64,000 nt of DNA from Verticillium longisporum (lineage: Eukaryota > Ascomycota > Sordariomycetes > Glomerellales > Plectosphaerellaceae), in NCBI GenBank assembly GCA_019188255.1, contig JAETXT010000009.1:2418001-2482000 (forward strand), written 5' to 3'. The position numbers were made by a program, and so were the translations under genes. The notes under the pieces are model-generated. The model worked only from the letters and a program-made list of their open reading frames with translations. It had not been told where the DNA came from and ran no database searches. This document shows positions 51,560 to 64,000 of the stretch, in pieces (within the stretch, counting starts at the first letter, position 1; each line of letters starts with the position of its first letter).

Positions 51560-52190
51560 AGCGCTCCTTTTAGAATTTATAGAGTTTAAAGATATATTCT
51601 CTAAAGATTTAATAAAAGAATTATTAATATTAAAAGATATAGAGTACTTAATAGACTTAAAAGAAGGGGCCGAACCTCTTTATAAATTAATCTACTTATT
51701 ATCCTAGAAATAGCTAAAAGAGCTCTATTACTATATAATAGAAGGGGAGGCTATAAAGAGAATTAAGAAATCTATTAACTTTATAAAAGCTTTAGTATTA
51801 TTTATATTAAAGAAGGATAGGAATTTATATTTATATATTAATTATCGGAATTTAAATATAATTATTATAAAGAATTAATATTTTCTCCTTTTAATAAGCG
51901 AACTTTTAGATTATTTAATTAAGATAAAGTATTTCTCTAAAATAGATATTTAGGATATTTATTATTAGATTTATATTAAAGAGAATAATTAATAGAAAAC
52001 TATATTCTAAATTTAATATAAATATTATAAATATATTATAATATTATTTAAGCTTATAAATACTTTTATTATATTCTAAGTATATATTTATTAAATATTT
52101 ATTAGATTATTAAATAATTTCTATATTATTTATTTAAACGATATTTTAATTTATTTAAGAATAAAAGAGGAATATATAGTTTATTTCTAA
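51560..52190 (+). pseudogene. Reverse transcriptase domain of copy E (RIPped)
   Basis: Alignable over its whole length to 35,815-36,440 of copy B, with additional C-to-T and G-to-A changes. The YxDD box region is near 52,130. Confidence 0.83.
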
Positions 52191-55019
52191 TAAATCCTTA
52201 AAAGACTTCGAGATTTTAAGCTTTTTATAAAATAATTAAAATACTTATTCTATTAAAATAAAATAGAATTCCTTAAATTTATTATATTTAAAGAAAATAT
52301 AATTATAGATTTAAATTATATTTAAATAATTATTAATTAATAATCCCCTAAATCCTTTAAAGATATATAAATATTCTTAAGATTCGCTAACTTCTATTAA
52401 TAATTTATCGAAAAATATTCTAAAATAATAATAGTTTTATTAATATTATTAAAAGGAAATATTATAAAAGTTAAGAAAGGATTATTTAAATAATTATTTA
52501 AAGTATAGAAAGTATTTAAAGTATTAAAGCTTACTTTTATTATTATTATAATCTTATAATACTAGGATTATATATTCGAAGATCGGGTCGAGATTAATAT
52601 ATTAAATAATACTATTTTAAAGATCCTTAATTAAAAATATAAAAATAATTAGAGATTTATTATTTATTATTCGCGAAAGCTTTCGCTAATAGAATAATAA
52701 TAAAGGATTAAATAATAAGAATTATTTACGATAATAGAAAGCCTAGAATATTAATATTATTACTTCGAAGGTATAGGTTAAGTCTTTATAATATTAACCG
52801 ATTATTAAGCCCTTAAGGGTATTATATAAGCCTTAATTAGAGACTTTTAGGGAAGGCTTATATAATAAGTATATCGGTTAATATCTTTTAACTTCGAAAT
52901 TTAATATTAACCTAGGATTATATACTTAATTAATAATCTCTTAAGACGATTAGATTATATAGGAGAATAGGTATTAATAAATAATATACTCCTTATATTA
53001 TCTAAAAAGCTATAATTAATAAAAGACCTAGCTATAGATATTAAACGAACTATTACGAAGATAAAGCTAAAGGATATTATAAATAGAGCTTATATCTAGG
53101 CTATCTAAGTAATATTATAAGGATAGAAGCCTATCCCTATATTAAGAAGATATTATAATTCTAGGGAAAAAGGGCTTTTACCCTTTAAGCGAAAGGTAAT
53201 ATATATTTACGCTATTATAATAAATAAAGTAGAGAAGAAAGCTTCTTTTTAACCTTAAAGCTAAGAAGCTAAAGCTAGAAAGTTAATAATGATTTACTAA
53301 AGGATTAAAAAAAAGTCTAAAGGATTAATAAAATCTAAGGTTATTATTCTAAATTAATATATCTTATATTCTATTATAAAAGAGCTTATAAAGAACGAAA
53401 TAATATTAAGGCCTACCTCTACCCTAGAATTTAAAGATTTAATTAAAGGATTATAAGCTATTAATTTAAAATACCTTTTTTAGAAAGAGAATATAAATTA
53501 ATAAATTAAAAGAAAAGAAGGTTATATTATAAATAATTAAAATACCCTCCTCTTTAAGGGACGATTAATTATCTTTATATAAAGAATACTCTATAAAGAG
53601 CTATTTAAATAATATTATAATAACCCCTAAATAAGATATATAAAAATAAATAAGACCTTTAAGCTATTAATAAGGAAGTTCTATTAAGAAAATATATCTA
53701 TTAACGTCTATTATTATATTATTAAATACTTAATATATTAAAGGATTTAAATACTTTAATATAAATTATATAAAAAGCTATAATTATTATTATTTTTATC
53801 CTATCCTTTCTAAGAAATATCTTTAAACTTTATTATAAGCTTAAGCCCTATATTAAAAGCTAATAGCCTAGAATATAACTCTATCCTTATAATCGTAGAC
53901 CGATTTATAAAGGCTACCTAGTTCCTAGCTATATATAAGATATTAATAGCTATTAGCCTAAGCGTAATCCTTTATAAAGAAATAGAGTATAGGTTTAAGA
54001 GCCCGGAGAATATAATAAGCGATAGAGATAAACTCCTTATAAGTAAATTCTAGGAGGAATTCTATTAAGAGAGAGCGATTTAGTATTACCTCTCTATTAC
54101 TTATTACCCTTAAATGGATAAGTAGATTAAGAGAACCTATTAAATATTAGAAAAATACCTTCGCTATATTAATAATTAAGTATTAAAAGAGTAATTATAT
54201 TACTTAAAAGAAGTAAAGTTCTTATACAATAATAATATATATAATATTATTAGCGTTTCTCTATTTAAAGCCCTATATAGATATTACCCTAGAATAATTA
54301 ACTATATAGCCCTAAGAAAGGATATAAAGGTTTAAAGTATAAAGGAAAAGATTAAGAAGATTATAATTATTTACTAAATAATTAATAAAAATTAATAATA
54401 TATAGTATATATTTAAGCCTTTTATTATAATAAGAAATATATATTAAAAACCTTTAATATCGGGGATATTATAGGACTCTCTATTAAGAACTTTTAGTTT
54501 AAAGTAGATTAGAAGCTAATATTATAATATATCTAAATCTAGATTATAGAATAAATAAACGAATAAGCTTATTACGTAATACTCCTTAAGATTTATTCTA
54601 AAATATATAATATCTTCCCTATCTCTTCCCTTAAATTATAATATAATTACTAAATCGATATTAAATAATTAGCTTACTTCTTTATATTAGAGGATAAATA
54701 GGATAAATAGGAAATCGAAGATATCGTATCTTATAAAGAGGATTAGAAGTAAAGGTTCTATTTAATAAAATAGATTAAATAATTAATAGAATATAATACT
54801 TAAGAATCCGAAAATTACTTTAAAAATATAATATAAATCTTAAAAGGGTACTAGAAGTATTAGAAATATAGATATAAGCGATAAGATAAGTAATCGAATT
54901 CTTAAATTAATTATTAATAAATTATTATATAAAGAAAATAAGAAAATAAAAATAGAACTCTAATATTAAGCTTTAATAATATTATTAATATATTAATTAG
55001 ATAATATAATAATACTTTA

Positions 55020-56760
55020 AAGCTATTATTATTAAGATATTAATTCCCTTTTATCCTTTTTAAATAAAGGAAATATTATTCTAGGTTATTTATTTTAATT
55101 AAACCTTTAATAATTAATTTATTAATACTCTTATTATTATTATTATTATAACTTTCTTTATTATTATTAATAATCTATATAGCTTTCTAAGGAGTTAATT
55201 AAGTTCTCTTTACTAAGCGGTTAAGGGCTAGAGCTAGAGCGGAGCGCTTAGCCGACCCCTTTAGGGTAATAATAGCTTTAGAAGTAGGAGTTCGAGCTAT
55301 AAGTATTTCCTTAAGAGCTTTAGAATTATTAATGATATAGCGGAGCTCCGTTTAAGCTTTATAGATATAAGCCTTAGCGTTAGCTACTTTCTTTTCCTTA
55401 ATAGTTATAAGCTTAATAGCCTTCTCTATTATTTTATATTCCTCTATCTCTTTCTTCTTCGTAGTTATTATTTCTTTCTTAATAATAATATTCTCTTTCT
55501 CGCTTATAATAGAGGCTATAATAATATTAATATTTTTTAAGATATAAGAGGACGATTAATTAATAAGGGTATAACTTAAATAATAAGCGCTTTAAAGATA
55601 TAGGTAAATAGGACTATTATTATTAAAGGTATCTATTAATAGATCGATAAGCTTAAGATTAATAGGAAATTCGGGATAGCTATAGATTAATTTAATAATA
55701 TTTTTATTATCTAAAAAGTAATTATATAAATCGATATATAAATAGAATAGGGTAAGCTTAAGGGTATTAGTATTTTAATAATAAATAATATATTTAAATT
55801 AATAAATAATAATAGCCTTCTTAAAAGCTTTATAATTTAAAGGCCGAACCTATTAAAGAAGACTTAATTAGCGAAAAGATATAAAATAAAGGGCTAAGAA
55901 ACTTATAGATTAGCGAAGCTAGAGAGATAGTAATAAATATATTAAGGATCTTAATAAATAGATATTATATAATTAATTAAAAGGAACTTAAAAGTTTAAA
56001 TATAACCTATAATATTATAGAAATAGCTATTATTAGCTAAATCGATAATAATTTCCGATATTTTCTTAAAATATTTAATTATTTTAATAAAATAGGAGAG
56101 ATAATAAATATATTATTTCGATAAATAATTATATAAGGTTATACCTTTATTAGCCTATATTTAATTATAGACCTCTTATTAAATAAACTAAGTAATTCTA
56201 TAAAAGGGCTTAAGGATCTATAATTATTAGCTAATATAGCTAAAAGATTTAGTAAATTTATAATAAGATAAGCGCTTTTATTAAACTTATAAATAATATA
56301 TTTAATATTAGAACGTTTAATTATATATTTAATATCTAGCTATAAAGCGAGTTTACTAAAATAATATTTATATAAAGGGTTCTTAGCCTTAGTATTAGGA
56401 AGCTAGTAATTATAAGCTTAAGCTAGCTAAGGATTATATAAATATACTTTATCGAAATAAAGGGTAATATCCGATATTATAGTAATTATAGAATAATTAG
56501 GATATTTAAAGATAAGTATAGGATTAAGTAGATAAGATAGGAATATAATAAGTTATAGGAATATCGATTATTAAAAGAAGCTAAGGATAACGAGATCTAA
56601 GAGAGTTATAAATATAATAGAGAGAACCTTATAAAATAAATACAATAAACTATTACTTATAAATTAATAATAAAGATTATTCTATATTATTATTTATTTC
56701 TAGGCTATTATTAATATTATTATTATTATAATTTCTATAATACGTTTAACCTAGCTCTAT
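55020..56760 (-). pseudogene. Antisense-segment gene of copy E (unknown)
   Basis: Same unrecognised antisense segment as in copy B, including the Lys/Glu-rich part near 55,370-55,510 and an (AAT)n-type run near 55,130. Its presence in three independently inserted copies shows it is a fixed part of this family. Confidence 0.55.
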
Positions 56761-56871
56761 ATTATAGCTATATAGGGGAATAAGGCCTAAAGAATAATAT
56801 ATTAAAGTATTAAGATATATTAGCGAAGGTATTATGAGTTCTAGGGACTAGACCTTTAAGAGGGGAGGTAA

Positions 56872-57068
56872 TATAAGGAGTTAGACGTTAGGAACTTAAC
56901 CCTTATTTATATTATCGTAGATATTTTAGTAATAAGCCTTAATTTAAAAGGAGAAGTCGAGGCTATACTGGATAGCCTCGATAAATTAAAGTTAATATAA
57001 TAGCTTATCAATTATTCGCTAATCTAATTACTTTCCCTAATCCAGGCCCTTAGGCCTATACCTTTATA
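56872..57068 (+). repeat. 3' LTR of copy E
   Basis: 197 bp, TATAAGG...CCTTTATA, followed by CGAGC. Confidence 0.87.
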
Positions 57069-58884
57069 CGAGCATTATAGCTATTACTTAAATAATATAG
57101 GCGATATAGGCCTTAGCTTTATCTTCGATTATTATCCTTATAAACTCCTTAGGATCTATATTAAATATATAGCCTTAGGTAAAGGATCGAGTAATAATAT
57201 CTACTTAAATACCTTCCTTATTTATATTATTATTAGATAGAAGGATATACCCTAACCCTTTAAATTATTCTATATATATAAATAATTAATATAATAATTA
57301 AGGTCGATTTTATATATCTAATAAATAGAATAAGAAAGCGAATAATCTATAGCTATTTATTATCTATTTATTAAATATTTATAGTTTAGGAGCTTCTATA
57401 CTTTCTACTTCTTATAGCTTTAATAGCTAAACGAGGATAAGATTAATAATATTTATAATAGCGCTAATATCTAAGTTAATAGAGAATTTAATTTCCTTAC
57501 CTTATTAGATAATAATTATTAATACTTTTATAGTTTTCCTAATATTTATTTTTAATATAATACTCTTTAGGTCGGAACCTATATTAAATCGTTTTCTAAG
57601 AATTTAATTATCTAGATACCTTTAAATTTAAATAATTAGATATTAATAATTATAGCCTTTAGCCTTTATAGCTTAAGCTAAATATAATTCTATATTTAAT
57701 ACCCTAGCTTATTATAATAGAAGTATATATTAAATAGTATTATAAAGGTAATATTTTAGCTATTCGATAATATTCTTATAAAGCAAAGGTTTAAGTTTCT
57801 CGTTTATTTTAATATAATACCTCTACTATAATAAAAGGAACGACCTCGCTTTATTAGAGATTAATCTTATAAAGCTTCTCTCTTTAAGGCCTTATAATTA
57901 AAGGTAATATTATAAAGTTCGCCTTAAATTAATTAAGAATAAATTTACTTCTTATTTTCCTATTATTTATTCTACGATTTATTAACGTCCTATACCTATT
58001 AAGCCTTATATATAACCGCTTTAATATCCTCGATAAGAATATAATATTCTATTAATTTATCTTTTATAAAATAAAAGAATTATTAAAAATACCTAAAAAT
58101 ATATTCTTCGTTATAATTTATATTTTCGCTAAATAATTAATAAATATTCTCTTAATAATTAAAGAAAATAAAAAAGGAGATATCCTTATTTCCTTAGAAG
58201 TAGAGCGAATATAATTATTCTTAATAAGCTAAGTTTTATAAATCCTTTAATAAATACTCTTATTTTATAAAGCTTTAGAAATCTTCTTAATAAATATTTA
58301 TATTATTTTTATTAAAATCCTTTTTATAAATTATTTCGAGGTTCTAAGTATAATTTCGCTATATTATCTATAAAATATAAATAAATTTTATTATTAATTA
58401 TTCTACGATTTAAGCTATATTTATATTAAATCGGAAAGCGTTTCTAGCTTTAATTATGATAAACTAATTATCGATTTAAACGATAATAATATCCTCTTTA
58501 AATATTTTATAATTATAAATAAATAGTTTATTATAATTCTTTATAATAAAAGTATATTTAATAAAATATTAAATTAAGAGGTTATTCTTATATCTCTATT
58601 TATAGAATTCGTAGATTAAGGCTTAGAAGATTTATATTTATAATTTAGCTTAAATCGCTTATTTACTAATACTTTAATAATAATTTTCTAGAGAAGATCC
58701 TAATTTAAATATAATCTTCCTATTACGGCTACCTTTAAACGATTTTAATAATATTCCTATTAATTTATCTTTAAAATAATATCTATTATAATAAATGGTT
58801 CGCTTTTAAGTCTTAATACGCTTTAATTAATCTATTACTTAGCTTAATCTAATTATAGGTTATAGAAGTTAAAGAATTTAAAAA

Positions 58885-59073
58885 TATAAGGCTAAAGGCC
58901 TAAATTAGGGAAAATAATTAGATTAGCGAATAATTAATAAGCTATTATATTAACTTTAATTTATTAAGGCTATTAAGTATAGCCTTAACTTCTCCTTTTA
59001 AACTAGGGCTTATCGCTAAAGTATCTATGATAATGTAAATAGGGGTTAGGTTCCTAACGTCTAACTCCTTATA
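58885..59073 (-). repeat. Terminal LTR at the right end of copy D
   Basis: Reverse-orientation LTR of about 189 bp ending CTCCTTATA. Its left edge has a small deletion relative to other copies. It abuts mid-pol sequence of another element rather than a target duplication. Confidence 0.75.
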
Positions 59074-60807
59074 CTTTCTAGCTTTAGCTTCTTAGCTTCG
59101 AGGTTAAGAAGAAGCTTTCTTCTCTACTTTATTTATTATAATAGTATAAATATATATTACCTTTTACTTAAAGGATAAAGGCCCCTTTTCCCTAGAATTA
59201 TAATATCTTCTTAATATAGGGATAAGCTTCTATCTTTATAATATTCCTTAGATAGCTTAAATATAAGCTCTATTTATAATATCCCTTAGCTTTATCTTTA
59301 TAATAGTTTATTTAATATCTATAACTAGGTCTTCTATTAATTATAGCTTTTTAGATAATATAAAGAGTATATTATTTATTAATACTTATTCTCCTATATA
59401 ATCTAATTATCTTAAGAGACTATTAACTAGGTTTATAATCTTAAGTTAATATTAAATTTCGAAATTAAAAGATAATAATTAATATACTTATTATATAAGC
59501 TTTCCTCGAAAGTCTCTAGCTAAGGCCTATATAATACCCTTAAAGGCTTAATAATTAGTTAATATTATAAAGACTTAACCTATACCTTTAAAGTAATAGT
59601 ATTAATATTCTAAGCTTTCTATTATTATAAGTAATTCTTATTATTTAATCCCCTATTACTATTCTATTAATAAAAGCTTTTACAAATAATAAACGATAAA
59701 TCTCTAGCTACTTTTATATTTTTAGCTAAAGATCCCTAAGATAATATTATTTAATATATTAATCTCGACCCGACCTTCGAGTATATAATCCTAATATTAT
59801 AAGATTATAATAATAATAAAAGTAAGCTTTAATATTTTAAATACCTTTTATACTTTAAATAGCTATTTAAATAGTCCCTTCTTAACCCCTATAATATATC
59901 CTTTTAATAATATTAATAAAGGTATTATTATTTTAGAATATCTTTCGATAAACTATTAATAAAAGTTAATAAATCCTAGGAATATTTATATATCTTTAAA
60001 GGATTTAAAGGGTTATTAATTAATAATTATTTAAATATAATTTAAATCTATAGCTATCTTTTCCTTAAAAATAATAAATTTAAAGAATTCTATTTTATTT
60101 TAATAAAATAAATATTTTAATTATTTTATAAAAAGCTTAAAATCTCGAAATCTCTTAAGGATTTACTAGAAATAGGCTATATACTCTTTCTTTATTTTTA
60201 AATAAATTAAGATATCGTTTAAGTAAATAATATAGAAATTATTTAATAATCTAGTAAATATTTAGTAAATATATACCTAGAATATAGTTAAAGTATTTAT
60301 AAACTTAAATAATATTATAATATATTTATAGTATTTATATTAAGTTTAGAATATAATTTTCTATTAATTATTCTCTTTAATATAAATCTAATAATAAATA
60401 TCTTAAATATCTATTTTAGAGAAATACTTTGATTAAATAATCTAAAAGTTCGCTTATTAGAAGGAGAGGGTATTAATTCTTTATCGTAATTATATTTAAA
60501 CCTTAATAATCGATATATAAGTATAAACTCTTATCCTTCTTTAGTACGAATAATACTAAAGCCTTTATAAAGCTAATAGATTTCTTAATTCTCTTTATAA
60601 CCTCCCCTTTTACTATATAGCGATAAAGCTCTTCTAGCTACCTCTAAGATAATAAATAGATTAACCTATAAAAAGGTTTAGCCTTTTCTTTTAGGTTTAT
60701 TAAATATTCTATATCTTTTAATATTAATAATTCTTTTATTAAATCTTTAGAGAATATATCTTTAAACTCTACGAGTTCTAAAGGGAATGCTTTAATTTAC
60801 TTATTAT
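59074..60807 (-). mobile_element. Copy F: minus-strand pol fragment (RNase H and RT)
   Basis: Starts abruptly in the segment between integrase and RNase H (reverse of about 37,500 in copy B) and runs through RNase H and RT (about 60,180-60,800, minus) until copy G is inserted at 60,808. Its 3' half, including the integrase and LTR, is not present next to it. Confidence 0.78.
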
Positions 60808-61004
60808 TATAAGGAGTTAGATATTAGGAACCGAACCCCTATTTATATTATCGTAGATGCTTTAGCGATAAGCCCTAGTTTAAAAGGAGAAGTCGAGGCT
60901 ATACTCGATAGCCTCGATAAGTTAAAGTTAATATAATAGCTTATTAATTATTTATTAATCTAATTATTTTCCTTAATCTAGGCCTTTAGCCCTATACCTT
61001 CATA
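60808..61004 (+). repeat. 5' LTR of copy G
   Basis: 197 bp; keeps a CATA end where other copies have TATA, one of the few CA dinucleotides left in the block. Confidence 0.85.
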
Positions 61005-64000
61005 TTCTTTAACTTCTATAATTTATAATTAAATTAAACTAAATAATAGATTAATTAAAATATATTAAGACTTGAAAGCGAATTATTTATTATAATAAAT
61101 ACTACTCTAAAGACGAATTAATAGGAATATTATTAGAATCGTTTAAGGGTAGCTATAATAAGAAGACTATACTTAAACTAGGATCTTCTCTAGAAAACTA
61201 TTGTCGAAATATTAGCGAATAAACGATTTAAGCTAAACCGTAAATATAGGTCCTCTAAGCCTTAATTTATAAACTCTATAAATAGAGATATAAGAATAAC
61301 CTCTTAATTTAATATTTTATTAAATATACCTTTATTATAAAGAATTATAATAAATTATTTATTTATAATTATAAAATATTTAAAGAGGATATTATTATTA
61401 TTTAAATTAATAATTAATTTATTATAATTAAGGCTAGAAATATTTTCCGATTTAATATAAATATAGCTTAAATTATAAAATAATTAATAATAAAATTTAT
61501 TTATATTTTATAGATAATATAGCGAAACTATATTTAGAACCTCGAAGCGATTTATAGAGAGGACTTTAATAAAGATAATATAAATATTTATTAAGAAGAT
61601 TTCTAAAGCTTTATAAAATAGGAGTATTTATTAAAAGACTTATAAAACTTAGTTTATTAAGAATAATTATATTCGTTTTACTTTTAAGGAAATAAAGATA
61701 TCTCCTTTTTTATTTTCTTTAATTATTAAGAGAATATCTATTAATTATTTAATAAAAGCGTAAATTATAATAAAGAATATATTTTTAAGTATTTCTAATA
61801 ATTCCTTTATTTTATAAAGGATAAATTAATAGAATATTATATTCTTATTAAGGACGTTAAGGTAATTACGTATAAAGCTTAATAAGTATAAGATATTAAA
61901 AAATTATAGAATAAATAATAAGAAAATAAGAAATAAACTTATTCTTAATTAGCTTAAAATAAACCCTATAATATTACTTTTAATTATAGGGCTTTAAAGA
62001 GAGAAGCTTTATAGGATTAATGTCTAATAAAGCTAGGTCGTTCCTCCTATTATAGTAGAAATATTATATTAAAGTAAGCGAGAAACCTAAACCCCTATTT
62101 TACGAGAATATTATTAAATAACTAAAATACCGCCCTTATAATACTATTTAATATATATTTCTATTATAATAAGCTAAAGTATTAAATATAGAATTATATT
62201 TAGCTTAAACTATAAAAGCTAAAGGCTATAATTATTAATATCTAATTATTTAAGTTTAAGGGTATCTAGATAATAGAATTCTCGGAAAACGATTTAGTAT
62301 AGGTTTTAATTTAAAGAATATTATATTAAAAATAAATATCGGGAAAACTATAAAAGTATTAGCGATTATTATATAATAGGGTAAGGAAATTAAATTCTCT
62401 ATTAACTTAGATATTAACGTTATTATAGATATTATTAATCTTACCCTTATTTAATTATTAAAACTATAAGAGGTAGAAGGTATAGAAGCTCCTAAACTAT
62501 AAACGTTTAATAAATAGATAATAAATAGTTATAGATTATGTACTTTCTTATTTTATTTATTAAATATATAAAATCGACCTTAATTATTATATTAATTATT
62601 TATATATATAGAATAATCTAAAAGGTTAAAGTATATCCTTTTATTTAATAATAATATAAATAAGGAAAATATTTAAATAAATATTATTACCCGATCCTTT
62701 ATTTAGGGCTATATATTTAACGTAGACTTTAAGGAGTTCGTAAAGATAATAATTAAAGATAAAGCTAAGGTCTATATTACCTATATTATTTAAGTAATAG
62801 CTATAATATTTAATATAATAATTCCTATTATCGATAAGCCCTCTCCTAATAATAAATAAGTTAAGGCGCTCCTTTTAGAATTTATAGAGTTTAAAGATAT
62901 ATTCTCTAAAGATTTAATAAAAGAACTATTAATACTAAAAGATATAAAGTATTTAGTAGACTTAAAAAAAAGGGCTAAACCTCTTTATAGGCTAATTTAC
63001 TTATTATCCTAGAAATAGCTAGAAGAGCTCTATCGCTGTATAATAGAAGGGGAAGCTATAAAGAGAATTAAGAAATCTATTAATTTTATAAAAGCTTTAG
63101 TATTATTTATACTAAAGAAGGATAAGAATTTATATTTATATATTAATTATTAAAATCTAAATATAATTATTATAAAGAATTAATACCTTCTCCCTCTAAT
63201 AAGCGAACTTTTAGATTATTTAGTTAAAGTAAAGTATTTCTTTAAAATAAATATCTAGGATATTTATTACTAGATTTATATTAAAGAGAATAATTAATAG
63301 AAAACTATATTCCGAACTTAATATAAGTATTATAAATATATTATAATATTATTTAAGCTTATAAATACTTTTACTATATTCTAAGTATATATTTATTAAA
63401 TATTCGCTAAATTATTAGATAATTTCTATATTATTTATTTAAATAATATCTTAATTTATTTAAGAATAAGGGAGGAGTATATAGCTTATTTCTAATAAAT
63501 CCTTAAAAGACTTCGAGATTTTAAGCTCTTTATAAAATAATTAAAATACTTATTTTATTAAAATAAAATAGAATTCCTTAGATTTATTATCTCTAAAGAA
63601 AGTATAATTATAGATCCGAACTATATCTAAGTAATCGTTAATTAATAACCTTTTAAATCTTTTAAAGATATATAAATATTCCTAGGATTTATTAATTTCT
63701 ATTAATAATTTATTAAAAGATATTTTAAGATAATAATACCCCTATTAATATTATTAAAAGGAAGTATTATAAGGGTTAAGAAAGGATTATTTAAATAGCT
63801 ATTTAAAATATAGAAAGTATTTAAAATATTAAAGCTTACTTTTATTATTATTATGATCTTATAATATTAGGATTATATATTTAAAGGTTAGGTCGAGATT
63901 AATATATTAAATAATATTATCTTAAAGATCCTTAGCTAAAAATATAAAAATAGCTAAAGATTTATCGTTTATTATTTATAAAAGCTTTTATTAATAGAAT
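60808..64000 (+). mobile_element. Copy G: chromovirus, 5' LTR to pol, continues past window
   Basis: LTR 60,808-61,004 (TATAAGG...CCTTCATA), gag region, protease-like segment near 62,390-62,480, RT about 62,860-63,480, RNase H reached at the window end. RIPped like the others. The 3' end lies outside the window. Confidence 0.85.

Larger units (their letters stand above)
49503..57068 (+). mobile_element. Copy E: complete Ty3/gypsy chromovirus, RIPped
   Basis: 7,566-bp full-length element with 197-bp LTRs (49,503-49,699 and 56,872-57,068) and target duplication CGAGC (49,498-49,502 and 57,069-57,073). It has the same order as copy B: gag, protease, RT (about 51,560-52,190), integrase (about 53,550-54,370), chromodomain (about 54,690-54,860), antisense segment (about 55,020-56,760), purine tract 56,858-56,871. 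It is inserted in the pol of copy D, so it is younger than D. All frames are broken by TAA/TAG. Confidence 0.9.
42064..59073 (-). mobile_element. Copy D: minus-strand chromovirus interrupted by pogo element and copy E
   Basis: Reverse orientation, left to right: 3' LTR (42,064-42,260), complementary purine tract, antisense segment (about 42,350-43,099 and 44,979-45,960, split by the pogo transposon), chromodomain, integrase, RNase H, RT (about 48,840-49,450), then interruption by copy E (49,503-57,068), then gag and a terminal LTR (about 58,885-59,073). E is flanked by CGAGC twice, proving that D continued through it. The outer flanks of D do not match (CATTA at 42,059 versus CTTTC at 59,074), so the right end is rearranged or chimeric. 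Confidence 0.8.
28420..64000. repeat. AT-rich RIP-mutated repeat block
   Basis: From about 28,420 to the window end the sequence is dominated by TA, AA and TT, with almost no CA or TG dinucleotides, while CG, CC, GG and CT/AG persist. This is the product of RIP (C to T, preferring CpA, on both strands) acting on duplicated elements. Retroelement frames are interrupted by TAA/TAG where CAA, CAG or TGG codons stood. No host gene is recognisable within. Two islands of normal composition interrupt it: 31,005-31,255 and 43,100-44,976. The block is an accumulation of nested copies of mainly one chromovirus family. Confidence 0.93.

Noticed and set aside
28420..64000. Mitochondrial insertion or contamination as cause of the high AT content
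   Set aside because: LTRs, target duplications and in-order gypsy RT, integrase and chromodomain remnants with RIP-type stops explain it.
28420..64000. Centromere or subtelomere
   Set aside because: RIPped retroelements are also found at interstitial sites; no telomere repeat is present and centromere identity needs chromatin data.

Overview
The window is nuclear DNA of a filamentous ascomycete (Pezizomycotina, probably Sordariomycetes; Hypocreales is a guess). The genes have many 46-101 nt GT-AG introns, the encoded proteins are ordinary ascomycete housekeeping proteins, and the right half carries the footprint of repeat-induced point mutation (RIP). The window is strictly two-part: a normal-composition, gene-dense left part (1 to about 28,420) and an AT-rich right part (about 28,420 to 64,000) made of RIP-mutated retrotransposons.

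Left part, in order: the 3' part of a RAVE-complex subunit (Rav1, V-ATPase assembly, +); an OPT-family transporter (+); a PRMT3-type arginine methyltransferase (+); the vesicle tether Uso1/p115 (-, eight exons); the nuclear 5'-3' exoribonuclease Rat1/Xrn2 (+); a very large IRA/neurofibromin-type RasGAP (+, fifteen exons, about 2,563 residues); and an IMPACT/UPF0029-domain protein (-). They form no cluster or common pathway. Exon joins were made by hand from splice consensus, frame closure and family motifs; all but one of the models close to whole codons. The exception is the C-terminal exon of Rav1. RAV1 and the RasGAP gene (and the transposase below) each need a single missing base restored in a homopolymer to keep their conserved frame.

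Right part: a stack of Ty3/gypsy chromoviruses of one family (about 7.57 kb; LTRs of 197-198 bp that start and end in TA, explained as RIPped TG...CA; gag, protease, RT, integrase, C-terminal chromodomain; purine tract before the 3' LTR). Two copies are complete with intact 5-bp target duplications: B (33,741-41,311, TTTAT) sits inside the gag of older copy C, and E (49,503-57,068, CGAGC) sits inside minus-strand copy D. Copies A, F, G and H are partial. Between chromodomain and 3' LTR each fuller copy carries an extra 1.4-1.7 kb segment that appears to be coding on the antisense strand and that I do not recognise. CA and TG dinucleotides are almost absent across the block, CAA/CAG/TGG codons having become stops, while many CG dinucleotides survive.

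Two islands in the block escaped RIP: a complete pogo/Fot1-like DNA transposon (43,100-44,976, TA duplication, DD35D transposase with a C-terminal CCHC knuckle), inserted in the antisense gene of copy D; and a small foldback (MITE-like) element near 31.0-31.26 kb. The pogo element must have arrived after the RIP of its host or never have been duplicated in a sexual cross. No tRNA, rRNA, CRISPR or secondary-metabolite genes were seen.
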